A stretch of DNA of 21,826 nt. Source: a virus. Of the stretch, positions 5,999 to 14,139 are shown one piece after another. Where the stretch lies: positions 1 to 21,826 of the IMG/VR virus record IMGVR_UViG_3300032220_001120. One strand, given 5' to 3'. The first letter of the stretch is position 1. Every line of letters begins with the position of its first letter. The notes under the pieces were generated by a model. That model was given only the letters and a program-made list of their open reading frames with translations. It made no database searches and was not told the DNA's origin. The position numbers and the translations under genes are program-made.

Positions 5999-6717
5999 TT
6001 TAAAGATTCGCAAATTTTATTTTTAAGTTTAGTAGTAGAGTATTCGTGGCTTCTATCAACAAAAACAATACTTATGTCAATATCTTTTCCAGTATAAGAT
6101 CCATCATTATAATCATCACCAAGAAATCTAATGTCATAATCTCCAGACTCAAGATACCAAAGAAAAGTATCTTCAGCCTGATACACAACGATATCATCAA
6201 CGTACCTAATTGCTTTTAGAATTTCTTTTCTTTCTTCAACAGTTTGCACTGGTTTAAGTTTATTTGGTCTTGCAAAAGAAGGATCTTCATGAAGTGCAAC
6301 TGTCAAATGATTACAATGCAATTTAGCATCCTTAAACATACGGATATATCCAGGATGAATTACGTCAAATGCGCCTGCAATAATACCTTTTTTCAGTGGA
6401 ATAGTTTTCTTCCACTCTTCAACATCAATACCTTTATCATCAATAAAAATATCTGCTGTTGGTTTACAAAACATTGGAAATAGTTCGTGGTACTTATACC
6501 CCCAATCATTAAGTTGTTTCGTGGTTAGTTCTGTATGATCAATACCAGATCCCTTTCCCCTAGCAGTTTGCATAATGATATGGTTTCCTTCATCATATAA
6601 GCGATTGACCTGCTCAACCATGAATGGTATTGGTCTGGCATTCAGATAATCAGGTTTTCCCAATTCATTATTAGGTGTGTCACATAAAGTCCCATCAATA
6701 TCAAAACAATAAATCAT
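5995..6717 (-). CDS. HAD phosphatase fused to TagD-like cytidylyltransferase
   Basis: A 240-residue two-domain protein. Residues 1-105 are a HAD phosphatase of the capsule-cluster type: DIDGTLCDT at 6-14 (nucleophile D6, general acid D8), TARG at 51-54, KP at 85-86 and IDDK at 92-95. Residues 108-240 are a nucleotidyltransferase: GAFDVIHPGY at 115-124, VQTVEERKEIL at 157-167, LGDDY at 199-203 and YSTTKL at 226-231, closest to glycerol-3-phosphate cytidylyltransferase. The HxGH motif is HPGY here, its last His replaced by Tyr. The start at 6717 gives an ATGA overlap. Placed after an SIS isomerase and near a GHMP kinase, it could dephosphorylate and then activate a sugar phosphate in a heptose-type path. 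The nucleotide (CTP?) and sugar are inferred. Confidence 0.85.
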   Translation of the reverse strand: MIYCFDIDGTLCDTPNNELGKPDYLNARPIPFMVEQVNRLYDEGNHIIMQTARGKGSGIDHTELTTKQLNDWGYKYHELFPMFCKPTADIFIDDKGIDVEEWKKTIPLKKGIIAGAFDVIHPGYIRMFKDAKLHCNHLTVALHEDPSFARPNKLKPVQTVEERKEILKAIRYVDDIVVYQAEDTFLWYLESGDYDIRFLGDDYNDGSYTGKDIDISIVFVDRSHEYSTTKLKNKICESLK

Positions 6718-7220
6718 ACTACTCCATGAAGAAAGATTTGATGGACACATTCAACAATCCCATAATCCCTACTATCAATATGATAGTCCCATAGAGCAGT
6801 ATTAGCAATACTTCTTGCTTTATTTGTGGCACTAAATCCAGTAAGAATTCCATAGGAAGTTTTATTAAATTCGCACCACTTAATACAATTAAGAATATTC
6901 TTTGATTCTCCACCAGAACTAATTAAAATGCATAAAGTTTCTGGTGTTGCATAATATTCAAGAAACTTTCGATAAGCATTCTCCATTCCAAAATCATTGA
7001 TAAAACAAGTTAACATTGATGGATCAGAAAATACAAGAGAATGCTTATTATGAAACTTTACATAATCTTGAGAAATATGAGAAGCAACAGAATTGCTCCC
7101 ACCATTACCGAGAATGATAATATTTTGATGGGCATTAAATGCAACTTGAAATTTTTCAAATTGCTCTTCAATATGCGCTCCCTGAAGGGCTTCAATATAA
7201 TTCAAAAAGGGATTCATCAT
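6714..7220 (-). CDS. SIS-domain sugar-phosphate isomerase (GmhA-like)
   Basis: A 168-residue single-SIS-domain protein: GNGGS at 39-43 and ASHISQDYVKF after it form the phosphate-binding and active-site start; ISSGGESKN binds phosphate; VECVHQIFLH near the end matches the helix that carries the catalytic His of GmhA. GmhA converts sedoheptulose-7-phosphate to D-glycero-D-manno-heptose-7-phosphate. Against E. coli GmhA the pair of Glu after the His (HFAEE) reads Q-D here, a change also typical, as I recall, of the O-antigen-cluster branch. It lies between a methyltransferase and the HAD/cytidylyltransferase fusion with ATGA overlaps on both sides, and close to a GHMP kinase. The order supports a heptose-type role, but another ketose phosphate is possible. 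Confidence 0.82.
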   Translation of the reverse strand: MMNPFLNYIEALQGAHIEEQFEKFQVAFNAHQNIIILGNGGSNSVASHISQDYVKFHNKHSLVFSDPSMLTCFINDFGMENAYRKFLEYYATPETLCILISSGGESKNILNCIKWCEFNKTSYGILTGFSATNKARSIANTALWDYHIDSRDYGIVECVHQIFLHGVV

Positions 7221-7978
7221 GCTTTCTTCTTAAGGCAGAAATAAATGCTATTGCCCATATCTTGATGGTTACGAAACATTGCATTACCAAAAAGATATCC
7301 AAAAAATACTCCTCTAATATTAGCAACAACTCCTTGAGGTTTTTCTGGATGATGAGGGTGCTCAAGTCCTGCAGGAGCGGCAGGCCAATTTGGATCAATT
7401 GCCAACTCAAATCCATTATCAAAAAGAATATTAATCCACTTTGCTGGATTAAACACTGACTGATGCCTACTAATCAACTTGCCATCAAGATATCCAACAT
7501 CATCACGAACTACTGCAATTGAACAACAAAGAACTCCGTCATCTTTCAAATGATTCTTAATATTACTAAAGAACATTTCAAGATCTTCTTCGGCAATATG
7601 TTCAATAACTTCCCATGTTGTAATCAAATCAAATTCTACTTTTTCGTTCTCATCATACAACTGATAAGGCTTAGTAAGATCTACAGTAAATAAGTTCTTA
7701 TCACCATACCTATCCCAGTTATGCTTTCCTGCACCTTGTTTTCTTGCTAGAGGAGACCCTTCAAGTCCTACTGCATAATCTCCCATTGAAATAAAATCTG
7801 CAATTAGTTGTCCACCAGCACAACCAAGATCCATTACCTTAAGTGGGGACTTTTTAAAATACTTTTTAATTGCCTCAATATATTCAATATCAGTAGTATT
7901 GTCATTTACGGTTCCAACTGGCGCAATATGATCTGGAGAATCTAATGCAGCAGGATAATCTGTTTCTAATCTAATCAT
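7217..7978 (-). CDS. SAM-dependent class I methyltransferase
   Basis: A 253-residue protein with the SAM-binding motif VMDLGCAGG at 48-56, an acidic LEGS loop after it, the conserved TTWEVIEHI and the strand FDLIT before it. It belongs to the Methyltransf_23/11-like small-molecule methyltransferases. The C-terminal third is long, with an unusual HPHHPEKPQG stretch, perhaps for substrate recognition. It is inserted between the GHMP kinase and the SIS isomerase, overlapping both by 4 nt (ATGA). The product may be an O- or C-methylated sugar or a capped glycan end; the acceptor is unknown. Confidence 0.85.
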   Translation of the reverse strand: MIRLETDYPAALDSPDHIAPVGTVNDNTTDIEYIEAIKKYFKKSPLKVMDLGCAGGQLIADFISMGDYAVGLEGSPLARKQGAGKHNWDRYGDKNLFTVDLTKPYQLYDENEKVEFDLITTWEVIEHIAEEDLEMFFSNIKNHLKDDGVLCCSIAVVRDDVGYLDGKLISRHQSVFNPAKWINILFDNGFELAIDPNWPAAPAGLEHPHHPEKPQGVVANIRGVFFGYLFGNAMFRNHQDMGNSIYFCLKKKA

Positions 7979-8922
7979 AATTTTTTACCTTTTACACCAT
8001 CAGGGGATACATTAATTTTAACTGAAGAATACGGTAATGTCAATTTATCCTTTTCTGAAAAGGTTAAAAAGAACCCACCATTACCTGCGCCGCAAAGTTT
8101 GTGTGCAACCACAAGCGGACTATTTAGTAAATATTCATCAATCGTTTTTATCATAGGATTTTCATTAATTGAAGAGCTTGTTTGTTTCTTTTGCTCCCAA
8201 CTTTTGTTTAAATGAAATAAAAATTCATCATAATTTTTTTGAAGAAGGCAATCATATGCGACTTCAAGAGTGTCAAGAAGTGGTGGAATTTTATCAAGAT
8301 TGTCACTTACATCTTTTAATACATTTTTTGAATTTCTTGTTATTCCAGTAAATACTAAATGTGCATCATAATTTTTAAAAAGTTCTGTAGATTGAAAATC
8401 ATATTTTACAATTCCACCTCTTTGAAACTCAATCCTTTTAAATCCACCAATACCACATCCATATGGATCTTGATATCCACAATAAGGATTGAATTCTCTT
8501 TCTAATTGATATGCAAGAGTACAGATCTCAATATCGGTCATATTAAGATCTTTAAACATAGAAACACACTTAATCAAATTGATAAGATATGACGAAGATG
8601 ATGCCAAACCACTTCCTTGAGAATATGCATCACTTGTCATACTCACATTTAAGGGGTGACATCCAAAATGATTTAAAACAACTCTGACCAAATCATTTTG
8701 AATATCGTCAATATATTTTGTTTCTTCACGTTTTGAATAATTTACAATATACTTACCTCCTTGCATATTGTATCCAAACTTATCTTCGTGCAAAGAAATA
8801 TAAGTTTTTAAATCACAAGTAAAACTAATTACAGCACCATATCCATACTTTTCAACAAAGTATGGATTATCTGTTGAACCGCCAAATAAAGAAACCCGAA
8901 GAGGGCAAGAGGAAACATACAT
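7975..8922 (-). CDS. GHMP sugar kinase (HddA-like)
   Basis: A 315-residue kinase with all three GHMP motifs: PLRVSLFGGSTD at 7-18, GSGLASSSS at 103-111 (ATP phosphate loop) and GAGNGGFF at 278-285. The arrangement matches the D-glycero-D-manno-heptose-7-phosphate kinase (HddA) branch, whose N-terminus reads PLRIS(F)xGGGTD; galactokinase and fucokinase are the alternatives. The reaction would be ATP-dependent phosphorylation of a sugar or sugar phosphate at C1. It starts inside the stop of the GT11 gene (TAATG) and ends with an ATGA overlap into a methyltransferase, two genes before the HAD/cytidylyltransferase. With the SIS isomerase it makes three of the classic four steps to an NDP-heptose. 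Confidence 0.82.
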   Translation of the reverse strand: MYVSSCPLRVSLFGGSTDNPYFVEKYGYGAVISFTCDLKTYISLHEDKFGYNMQGGKYIVNYSKREETKYIDDIQNDLVRVVLNHFGCHPLNVSMTSDAYSQGSGLASSSSYLINLIKCVSMFKDLNMTDIEICTLAYQLEREFNPYCGYQDPYGCGIGGFKRIEFQRGGIVKYDFQSTELFKNYDAHLVFTGITRNSKNVLKDVSDNLDKIPPLLDTLEVAYDCLLQKNYDEFLFHLNKSWEQKKQTSSSINENPMIKTIDEYLLNSPLVVAHKLCGAGNGGFFLTFSEKDKLTLPYSSVKINVSPDGVKGKKL

Positions 8923-9779
8923 TAAATTACAATCCAGTTATCTACATAAACATCTTTAGTATCTTTATCAGCATATGCAGGCCCAAACCACATTTTAGGA
9001 GCAACTACTTTTTTGTTTGAATTTTTAATCAACCAAGCACCCCACCAACTCATACTACTATTAGCTATTATAGCATGTGAGCATAAGGACATCAAGCACA
9101 AATCAGAATATGGAGTGTAAGAGCCATCTTCATATTTGTCTACTGGTTCAGAAACAAAAAATCTATCGCTAGCAAAAAATTCTTGTTCATTTACCCATTC
9201 AGGAGAATCAGAAAAAACAATAACAGGTTGATTATCTTCAAACTCTGCAAGTGCTTTTTCATAGTATTCTATTGGTTGAACAGGATGTTGATCCGAACAA
9301 TTCACATATGCCCATTTGAACCCACGAGGATCAACCAGATTTGGATCACCACGGCGGACATGAAGCATGATGGGTTCCTGACCATCAAACTGTTGCATAA
9401 ATTCTTTGCATGGATCCAAATGCTCATCAAGAAATGCAAAATCTTTACAAATCTCATCCGAAATATGTTGAAAATATTTTTCAGATTGAAAAAATCCATG
9501 AAGACTTACATCATCTGGACATTTGTTAAAGAGTTCATCATCAAAATGAAAGAACCTTTCCTGAACATAATTCAAATCTTCACGATAAGCAAGATTATTT
9601 TCCTTTACAGATTCTAATTTAAAGCATTTATGAAGACTATAATTTTCAATCCCCTCCATATCAAATGGAGGAATGCACCATTCATATCCATGCTTTGCAG
9701 CAATCCCACGAACAGTGGCATACTCAAACATTTGATTTCCAAGCCTTCCAAGATTTCCAATATAATTAAATGCTAGCAT
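8922..9779 (-). CDS. GT11 alpha-1,2-fucosyltransferase-like (copy B)
   Basis: A 285-residue protein with the three GT11 peptide motifs: GRLGNQMFEYA at 11-21, HVRRGD at 140-145 (GDP-binding) and FSDSPEW at 189-195, followed by ANSSMSWWGAWL at 239-250. Family members move L-fucose, and in some cases galactose, from a GDP or UDP donor to a sugar 2-OH. It is close kin to the gene at 11341-12126: both continue RGIAAKHGY after the first motif and share GFFQ(S/T)EKYF. No membrane helix. The start overlaps the previous gene by 14 nt. Confidence 0.9.
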   Translation of the reverse strand: MLAFNYIGNLGRLGNQMFEYATVRGIAAKHGYEWCIPPFDMEGIENYSLHKCFKLESVKENNLAYREDLNYVQERFFHFDDELFNKCPDDVSLHGFFQSEKYFQHISDEICKDFAFLDEHLDPCKEFMQQFDGQEPIMLHVRRGDPNLVDPRGFKWAYVNCSDQHPVQPIEYYEKALAEFEDNQPVIVFSDSPEWVNEQEFFASDRFFVSEPVDKYEDGSYTPYSDLCLMSLCSHAIIANSSMSWWGAWLIKNSNKKVVAPKMWFGPAYADKDTKDVYVDNWIVI

Positions 9780-10593
9780 ATTTCTTAAGGTAGGTTTGAT
9801 TTGAATAATATTCTTTAAGTTGTTCTTTATTCATTTGCTGAAGAGAATTCCACAATTCAAAATTTTGCTCCATATATGGATTACCTTGAATTGAGGCTGG
9901 CCAAGAGTTGGGACCACGACTATGTTCTAAATGATAAATCCAATTATCAATTCTTCCTACATTATAACCCAAAGTTGTAAATCTAAAAAATCTTTCTTTA
10001 TCTTCAGGAGATGATCCTCTAAAGTTTTCGTTTTCCATTCCTCCTTCAAAATAAGAAGAACGTTTGAAGAATTGCACCCATCCAAAATCAGAAGAACTAA
10101 CTTGAGAATTTTTGTCAAGAATGGAGAAATTAAAATCTTCATTCAAAAATTCAGAAACAATATCATCATTTACATTAACTTGCTTCTGATAGTTACCATT
10201 TCCATAAGGATAGACAACATCGCATGTTCCATTTAGAATTGATTCATATGCATTTACATATGTCTGAACTGGCATTAAAACATCACAATCATAATTAATA
10301 ACAACATCAGTTTTAACCATCGCAAGCATCTCATTTAGAATATGCATACGATAAAAAACAGGATCATCTGATTTTTCAAATATATGAGTTATATGCGAAT
10401 CTCTACCTAAAAACTCTTGAATTTGCGGAACAACTTCTTTTACAAAAACTGAAGAATTATCTACTTCTTTTATAATAATTTTAGTATCAAAGTTACCCAA
10501 TAAGAAGCAAAGAAGAGTGATTATATTTCTCATCCTATCTGCAGATTCTATCCTCAGAGGAATAATAAAAGTAGCATTTGAAAGATCAATCAT
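9766..10593 (-). CDS. GT-A galactosyltransferase-like protein (GT7-type C-terminal motif)
   Basis: The first ATG, at 10593, gives 275 residues and overlaps the gene before by 8 nt; the frame extends further only by a TTG at 10614. NYDCDVLMP at 100-108 is a DxD metal-binding site. GGMENENFRGSSPEDKERF at 184-202 resembles the GG(M/L)NExFxGWGxED block of beta-1,4-galactosyltransferases (GT7) and polypeptide GalNAc transferases. It should therefore transfer galactose, GalNAc or a like sugar from UDP in a metal-dependent way. The N-terminal IPLRIESADR is as in related bacterial GT-A enzymes. The exact donor and acceptor are unknown. Confidence 0.75.
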   Translation of the reverse strand: MIDLSNATFIIPLRIESADRMRNIITLLCFLLGNFDTKIIIKEVDNSSVFVKEVVPQIQEFLGRDSHITHIFEKSDDPVFYRMHILNEMLAMVKTDVVINYDCDVLMPVQTYVNAYESILNGTCDVVYPYGNGNYQKQVNVNDDIVSEFLNEDFNFSILDKNSQVSSSDFGWVQFFKRSSYFEGGMENENFRGSSPEDKERFFRFTTLGYNVGRIDNWIYHLEHSRGPNSWPASIQGNPYMEQNFELWNSLQQMNKEQLKEYYSNQTYLKKYASI

Positions 10594-11356
10594 TTGGATA
10601 TTCCCAATTCTCAAAAAAATCTTTATGTTTTTCTTGAAGATATTCTAACTCACTTTGAATAAATTGCCAAGCAGATCCATCACCTTCAATGACAATATCA
10701 TATTGAGATTCGAGTTGAGCAGAAACTCTATCATCACGAATTCTACTTGTGGTTAAAATGTCATTCAATATTGCTGGCATTCCATATTTCATTCGCAATT
10801 GATGATACCATTCATGATCAATTCCCATCATAATATTAACATCAAAATAAACTTTTGAATCATTTCTAATCGTAACATTAGTAGGAGCACCTATTAAGTT
10901 ATTACCAACTAAAAGATGATCTGGATACTCTGGTTTTTTATCATTGAAAAAAGTTTTTCCATCATGAGTATGATTAAATCCATTAATTAGCCATTTCTTT
11001 TTTGTAGAATCCAAAGTATTCACAATTTTTTTCAATGCATCAGTATCTACAAAAAAATCATCATGGTGAAGTATTTTAATATATTCACCACAACAATGAT
11101 CCATTACAACATTTGCATTTTTAGTTGGCACTCCTCTTCCATAAAAATTTTTAATATAAACAATTTTCATACGTGAAGAATATTCTTCACATAAATTTAT
11201 TAAATCATTAGATATAGAATGATCAGATACTACAACTTCATAGTCAACAAAAGTTTGAGTTAAAATAGAATCAAAAGATTGTTTAAGATATTGAACTCCT
11301 GCATGATCTTTTGCGTATGCAGGAATTGCAATTGATACCTTTACAGAGTTTTCCAT
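10586..11356 (-). CDS. GT2 family (GT-A) glycosyltransferase
   Basis: A 256-residue protein starting VSIAIPAY at 7-14, followed by SFDSILTQTFVDYEVVVSD, the standard start of inverting GT2 enzymes, and the metal-binding HHDDF at 97-101. After the catalytic core there is a shorter than usual acceptor region, and no membrane helices are seen, so it is a soluble or peripheral enzyme. It starts 16 nt before the stop of the GT11 gene and ends with an 8-nt overlap into the next transferase. GT2 covers many donors, so specificity cannot be given. Confidence 0.87.
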   Translation of the reverse strand: MENSVKVSIAIPAYAKDHAGVQYLKQSFDSILTQTFVDYEVVVSDHSISNDLINLCEEYSSRMKIVYIKNFYGRGVPTKNANVVMDHCCGEYIKILHHDDFFVDTDALKKIVNTLDSTKKKWLINGFNHTHDGKTFFNDKKPEYPDHLLVGNNLIGAPTNVTIRNDSKVYFDVNIMMGIDHEWYHQLRMKYGMPAILNDILTTSRIRDDRVSAQLESQYDIVIEGDGSAWQFIQSELEYLQEKHKDFFENWEYPND

Positions 11357-12126
11357 CTTGCTGGAATCAAATCAGTTGTTTTTACATCTGATGCAGCAGG
11401 CCCATACCATTTCTTAGGAGCAACTACATCATTTGATCCAGATAACCATGCACCCCACCAACTAAATGAACTATTTGCGATGATGTGATGAGAACATAAT
11501 GTCATTAAACACATATCAGAAAGATTCCAACCACTTTCAGATACCATGAATCTATCTGAAGAGAAAAATTTATGGTTCATACACCAAGAAGGATCGTCAG
11601 AAAAAACTAGTACTGGCAGATTATCATCAAACGTTTTAAGTGCTGCATCATAATAATCAAAGTCGCAAGGAGGATGATACTTAGATTTCTCAAGATAATC
11701 AGTTCTCCTGACATGAAGAGAAATAACTTTGTCAAATGTAAAAGCTCTCTTACATGGATTTAATATTGAATCCTTAAATTTAAAATCTTCACGAATACTA
11801 TCTGAAATATTTTCAAAATATTTTTCTGTTTGGAAAAATCCAAATAAACTTACATTGTCTAAACAGTTATTGACATATTCTTCACTATAAACGTGTGAAT
11901 GGTTTTCATCTTCCCTATAATATTCAGAAGAAGCAAATCCTTTGTTCTTTAGATTAGGGAGATCAAATGCTTCATAAAGTTGATGTTGATTCCATTGATC
12001 ATGAAATACTGTTTCTGGAATCATAAAATCATATCCATGTTTAGCAGCAATACCCCTAAGAGCAGCATACTGAAACATTTGATTTCCAAGTCTTCCGTTT
12101 TTTCCTAAGTGGTTGTATCCAATCAT
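11341..12126 (-). CDS. GT11 alpha-1,2-fucosyltransferase-like (copy A)
   Basis: A 261-residue protein. GRLGNQMFQYA at 11-21, HVRRTDY at 138-144, FSDDPSW at 175-181 and ANSSFSWWGAWL are the GT11 motifs. The second motif has Thr where most members have Gly (HxRRGDY), which may alter donor handling though the Arg residues are kept. A GDP-fucose (or GDP-L-galactose) donor is likely; the 3,5-epimerase gene that opens the operon could make the latter. AGAGGA lies about 9 nt before the ATG, one of only three junctions in the operon without overlap. It resembles copy B throughout. Confidence 0.9.
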   Translation of the reverse strand: MIGYNHLGKNGRLGNQMFQYAALRGIAAKHGYDFMIPETVFHDQWNQHQLYEAFDLPNLKNKGFASSEYYREDENHSHVYSEEYVNNCLDNVSLFGFFQTEKYFENISDSIREDFKFKDSILNPCKRAFTFDKVISLHVRRTDYLEKSKYHPPCDFDYYDAALKTFDDNLPVLVFSDDPSWCMNHKFFSSDRFMVSESGWNLSDMCLMTLCSHHIIANSSFSWWGAWLSGSNDVVAPKKWYGPAASDVKTTDLIPARWKTL

Positions 12127-12128
12127 AA

Positions 12129-12833
12129 TTAATCCTCTAATGTAATTCCTGGGGGTAGTCTATAATGAAATCCAAATGGAATAATTCCTTTATTTTCTGA
12201 AACTTCTGTCTCATATGAAAATTTAGCAGCAAGTTCAACATTTGGAAACTTGCATCCTTGTTCAATGAATAGATGGCGATTGTGAACACAAATATTACCA
12301 TCTTCGGCAAAATTATTTGCATTAAAGTGTTTATAGAAATCACCTTTAGTACAATCAAATGGAATTTCTATCTTTAATGGAACTTCTAAAAGTTTTTTAC
12401 TACGAAGAGAGAACCCACCATTTCCAACTCGTATGTGCTCATTAAATGGAGTTAAGTAAGAATTTTCTTGATAAGGCCATGGAGCACCAATATAATCATA
12501 TTCTAAAAACTCATCAGTCCATGCATTTGGATTTATAACAAATGCATGGTCCTGAATAATTAAAACAAAATCCGTTTCTACATGACGATGTAAATCGTAA
12601 AGTATATACTTACTATATTGGTTAATATCCGTAATTGGATATACCATTTCTTCAAGTTCAATACCATCTAACGATAATTCATTAGTATATTTTGATATTA
12701 TCTCATTTGAAGTAACTAACTTTATTGCTCCAAATTTAATATGTTGAGTACTGGTATGAATTGCCTTGATTGTTCCATCTATTCTATTCGTATTATCAAT
12801 AGCAAGTAAAGTTACTCTCGGTAAATTAATCAT
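12129..12833 (-). CDS. DUF5672-type glycosyltransferase-like protein
   Basis: The ATG at 12833 gives 234 residues and an 8-nt overlap with the aminotransferase-like gene; an ATG at 12881 would add a hydrophobic 16 residues read from inside that gene and is rejected. The pattern fits DUF5672: VTLLAID at 7-13, IKFGAIKLVT at 32-41, QDHAFVINPNAW at 94-105, YDYIGAPWP at 112-120 and VGNGGFSLRS at 136-145. This family is placed near GT-A transferases and is common in surface glycan clusters. QDH may replace the DxD metal site (often QDG/QxD in the family). The donor is unknown. Confidence 0.8.
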   Translation of the reverse strand: MINLPRVTLLAIDNTNRIDGTIKAIHTSTQHIKFGAIKLVTSNEIISKYTNELSLDGIELEEMVYPITDINQYSKYILYDLHRHVETDFVLIIQDHAFVINPNAWTDEFLEYDYIGAPWPYQENSYLTPFNEHIRVGNGGFSLRSKKLLEVPLKIEIPFDCTKGDFYKHFNANNFAEDGNICVHNRHLFIEQGCKFPNVELAAKFSYETEVSENKGIIPFGFHYRLPPGITLED

Positions 12834-14139
12834 CTTTGTAAGCATCCATAAAGTTATTAATAATACTATCAATATAATCAATCATTTTATCATTAATTGT
12901 TGGGGAACATCCAAGAAAAAATACTTTATCTAGTACTTTATTTGCCTCTGGATATTTAGATGCATCGTCAAGATGCGAATATCCAGGATGAAGAAGAATA
13001 TTTCCAGCAAAATAATTGCGAGTTTGAATTTTATTTGCTTCAAGATAAGAAACTAAAGATATTTTTAATTTCTTATTATCACAAATAATAGGAACTCCAA
13101 ACCAACTTGTTTCAGATTCCTTTCTTTCATTTACAACTCTAACGCCGGGAATTTTTTCAACAATATTTTGAATCTTAAGTTTATTATTTCTACGAATATT
13201 GTGTATCTCTTCAAACTTAATAAGTTGAACAGAACCAACAGAACCCTGAAGATCAAGGGGCTTTAGATTGTATCCCATATTTGAGAAGACATACTTATGA
13301 TCTACGACATCTTCATAGTTTTCCAACCAAGTATCAAATCTCTTTCCACAAACTCCATTAGAAAGAAGATTTTGTTGACCAACACAATAGCAACCTCTTC
13401 CCCACCAAGCAAAACTACGAGCAAGATCTACAATTTCCTTATTATTTGAAGAAACCATACCACCTTCAATCGTGCAGATATGGTGAGCAGGATAGAAAGA
13501 ACAAGAAGCAGCAATTGCAAAATCAGTTATATATTGCCCATTCCATTTACTACCAAGACTATCACAATTATCTGCAATCAGTTCAATATTATTTGTCTTA
13601 CAGATATCTACAATCTTATCAATGTCATAAGGATTGCCAAGAACCGGAGAAGAAATCACTGCTCTCGTTCTATTAGTAATCTTTGATGCAACTTGCTCCA
13701 AATCCCAATTCAAATCCTCCCAATCAATATCAACAAAGACTGGTTTTAATCCACACTGAGCAATAGGAGCAACTGTAGTAGCAAAACCACAAGCACAAAC
13801 AATAATTTCATCTCCATCTTCCCATCCAAAATACTTTTTAAGAGCAGCAAACATTACAAGGTTAGCAGAACTACCAGAGTTCACCATTACTGAGTGCTTA
13901 AAGTTAAACTTCTTAGAGAATTCATGTTCAAACTTATTGACCTTTTCACCCGAAGATAACCACTTACCTTTCAGCACAGAATAGATTAATTCTCTTGCCT
14001 CAAGATCATCCCAATAAGGGCCAGAATAATAAACACTATCCTTTCCAGCAACAAATTCTTTTTTGTTTGCTATGAAAGGAAAAATATCAGTATCAATCTC
14101 TTTTGCAGATTGAATAAAGCTATCAATTAATTGGTACAT
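12826..14139 (-). CDS. rfbH: RfbH-type 3-dehydrase of 3,6-dideoxyhexose synthesis
   Basis: A 437-residue member of the DegT/DnrJ/EryC1/StrS fold. The normal PLP Lys is replaced by His: FYPAHH at 215-220 with H220, followed by IEGGMV. That, and four Cys at 192, 250, 252 and 264 (in DNCDS, GCYC and VCGKRF), mark CDP-4-keto-6-deoxyglucose-3-dehydrase (E1; RfbH/DdhC/AscC), a PMP and [2Fe-2S] enzyme that removes the 3-OH of the sugar with electrons from a reductase. DHKYVFSNMGYNLKPLD is also typical. E1 is described with Cys spaced 57, 1 and 7 residues apart; here it is 57, 1 and 11. No reductase partner (E3) is in this window. The start overlaps the previous gene by 13 nt. Confidence 0.87.
   Translation of the reverse strand: MYQLIDSFIQSAKEIDTDIFPFIANKKEFVAGKDSVYYSGPYWDDLEARELIYSVLKGKWLSSGEKVNKFEHEFSKKFNFKHSVMVNSGSSANLVMFAALKKYFGWEDGDEIIVCACGFATTVAPIAQCGLKPVFVDIDWEDLNWDLEQVASKITNRTRAVISSPVLGNPYDIDKIVDICKTNNIELIADNCDSLGSKWNGQYITDFAIAASCSFYPAHHICTIEGGMVSSNNKEIVDLARSFAWWGRGCYCVGQQNLLSNGVCGKRFDTWLENYEDVVDHKYVFSNMGYNLKPLDLQGSVGSVQLIKFEEIHNIRRNNKLKIQNIVEKIPGVRVVNERKESETSWFGVPIICDNKKLKISLVSYLEANKIQTRNYFAGNILLHPGYSHLDDASKYPEANKVLDKVFFLGCSPTINDKMIDYIDSIINNFMDAYKDD

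Noticed and set aside
9183-9617. 144-codon plus-strand frame opposite GT11 copy B
   Set aside because: Antisense shadow of a clear glycosyltransferase; its composition (Ile, Phe, Lys) is what AT-rich antisense gives.
12834-12881. N-terminal extension of the DUF5672 protein that looks like a membrane anchor
   Set aside because: The hydrophobic stretch comes from reading the end of the RfbH gene in another frame; the ATG at 12833 with an 8-nt overlap fits the local pattern and the family start better.
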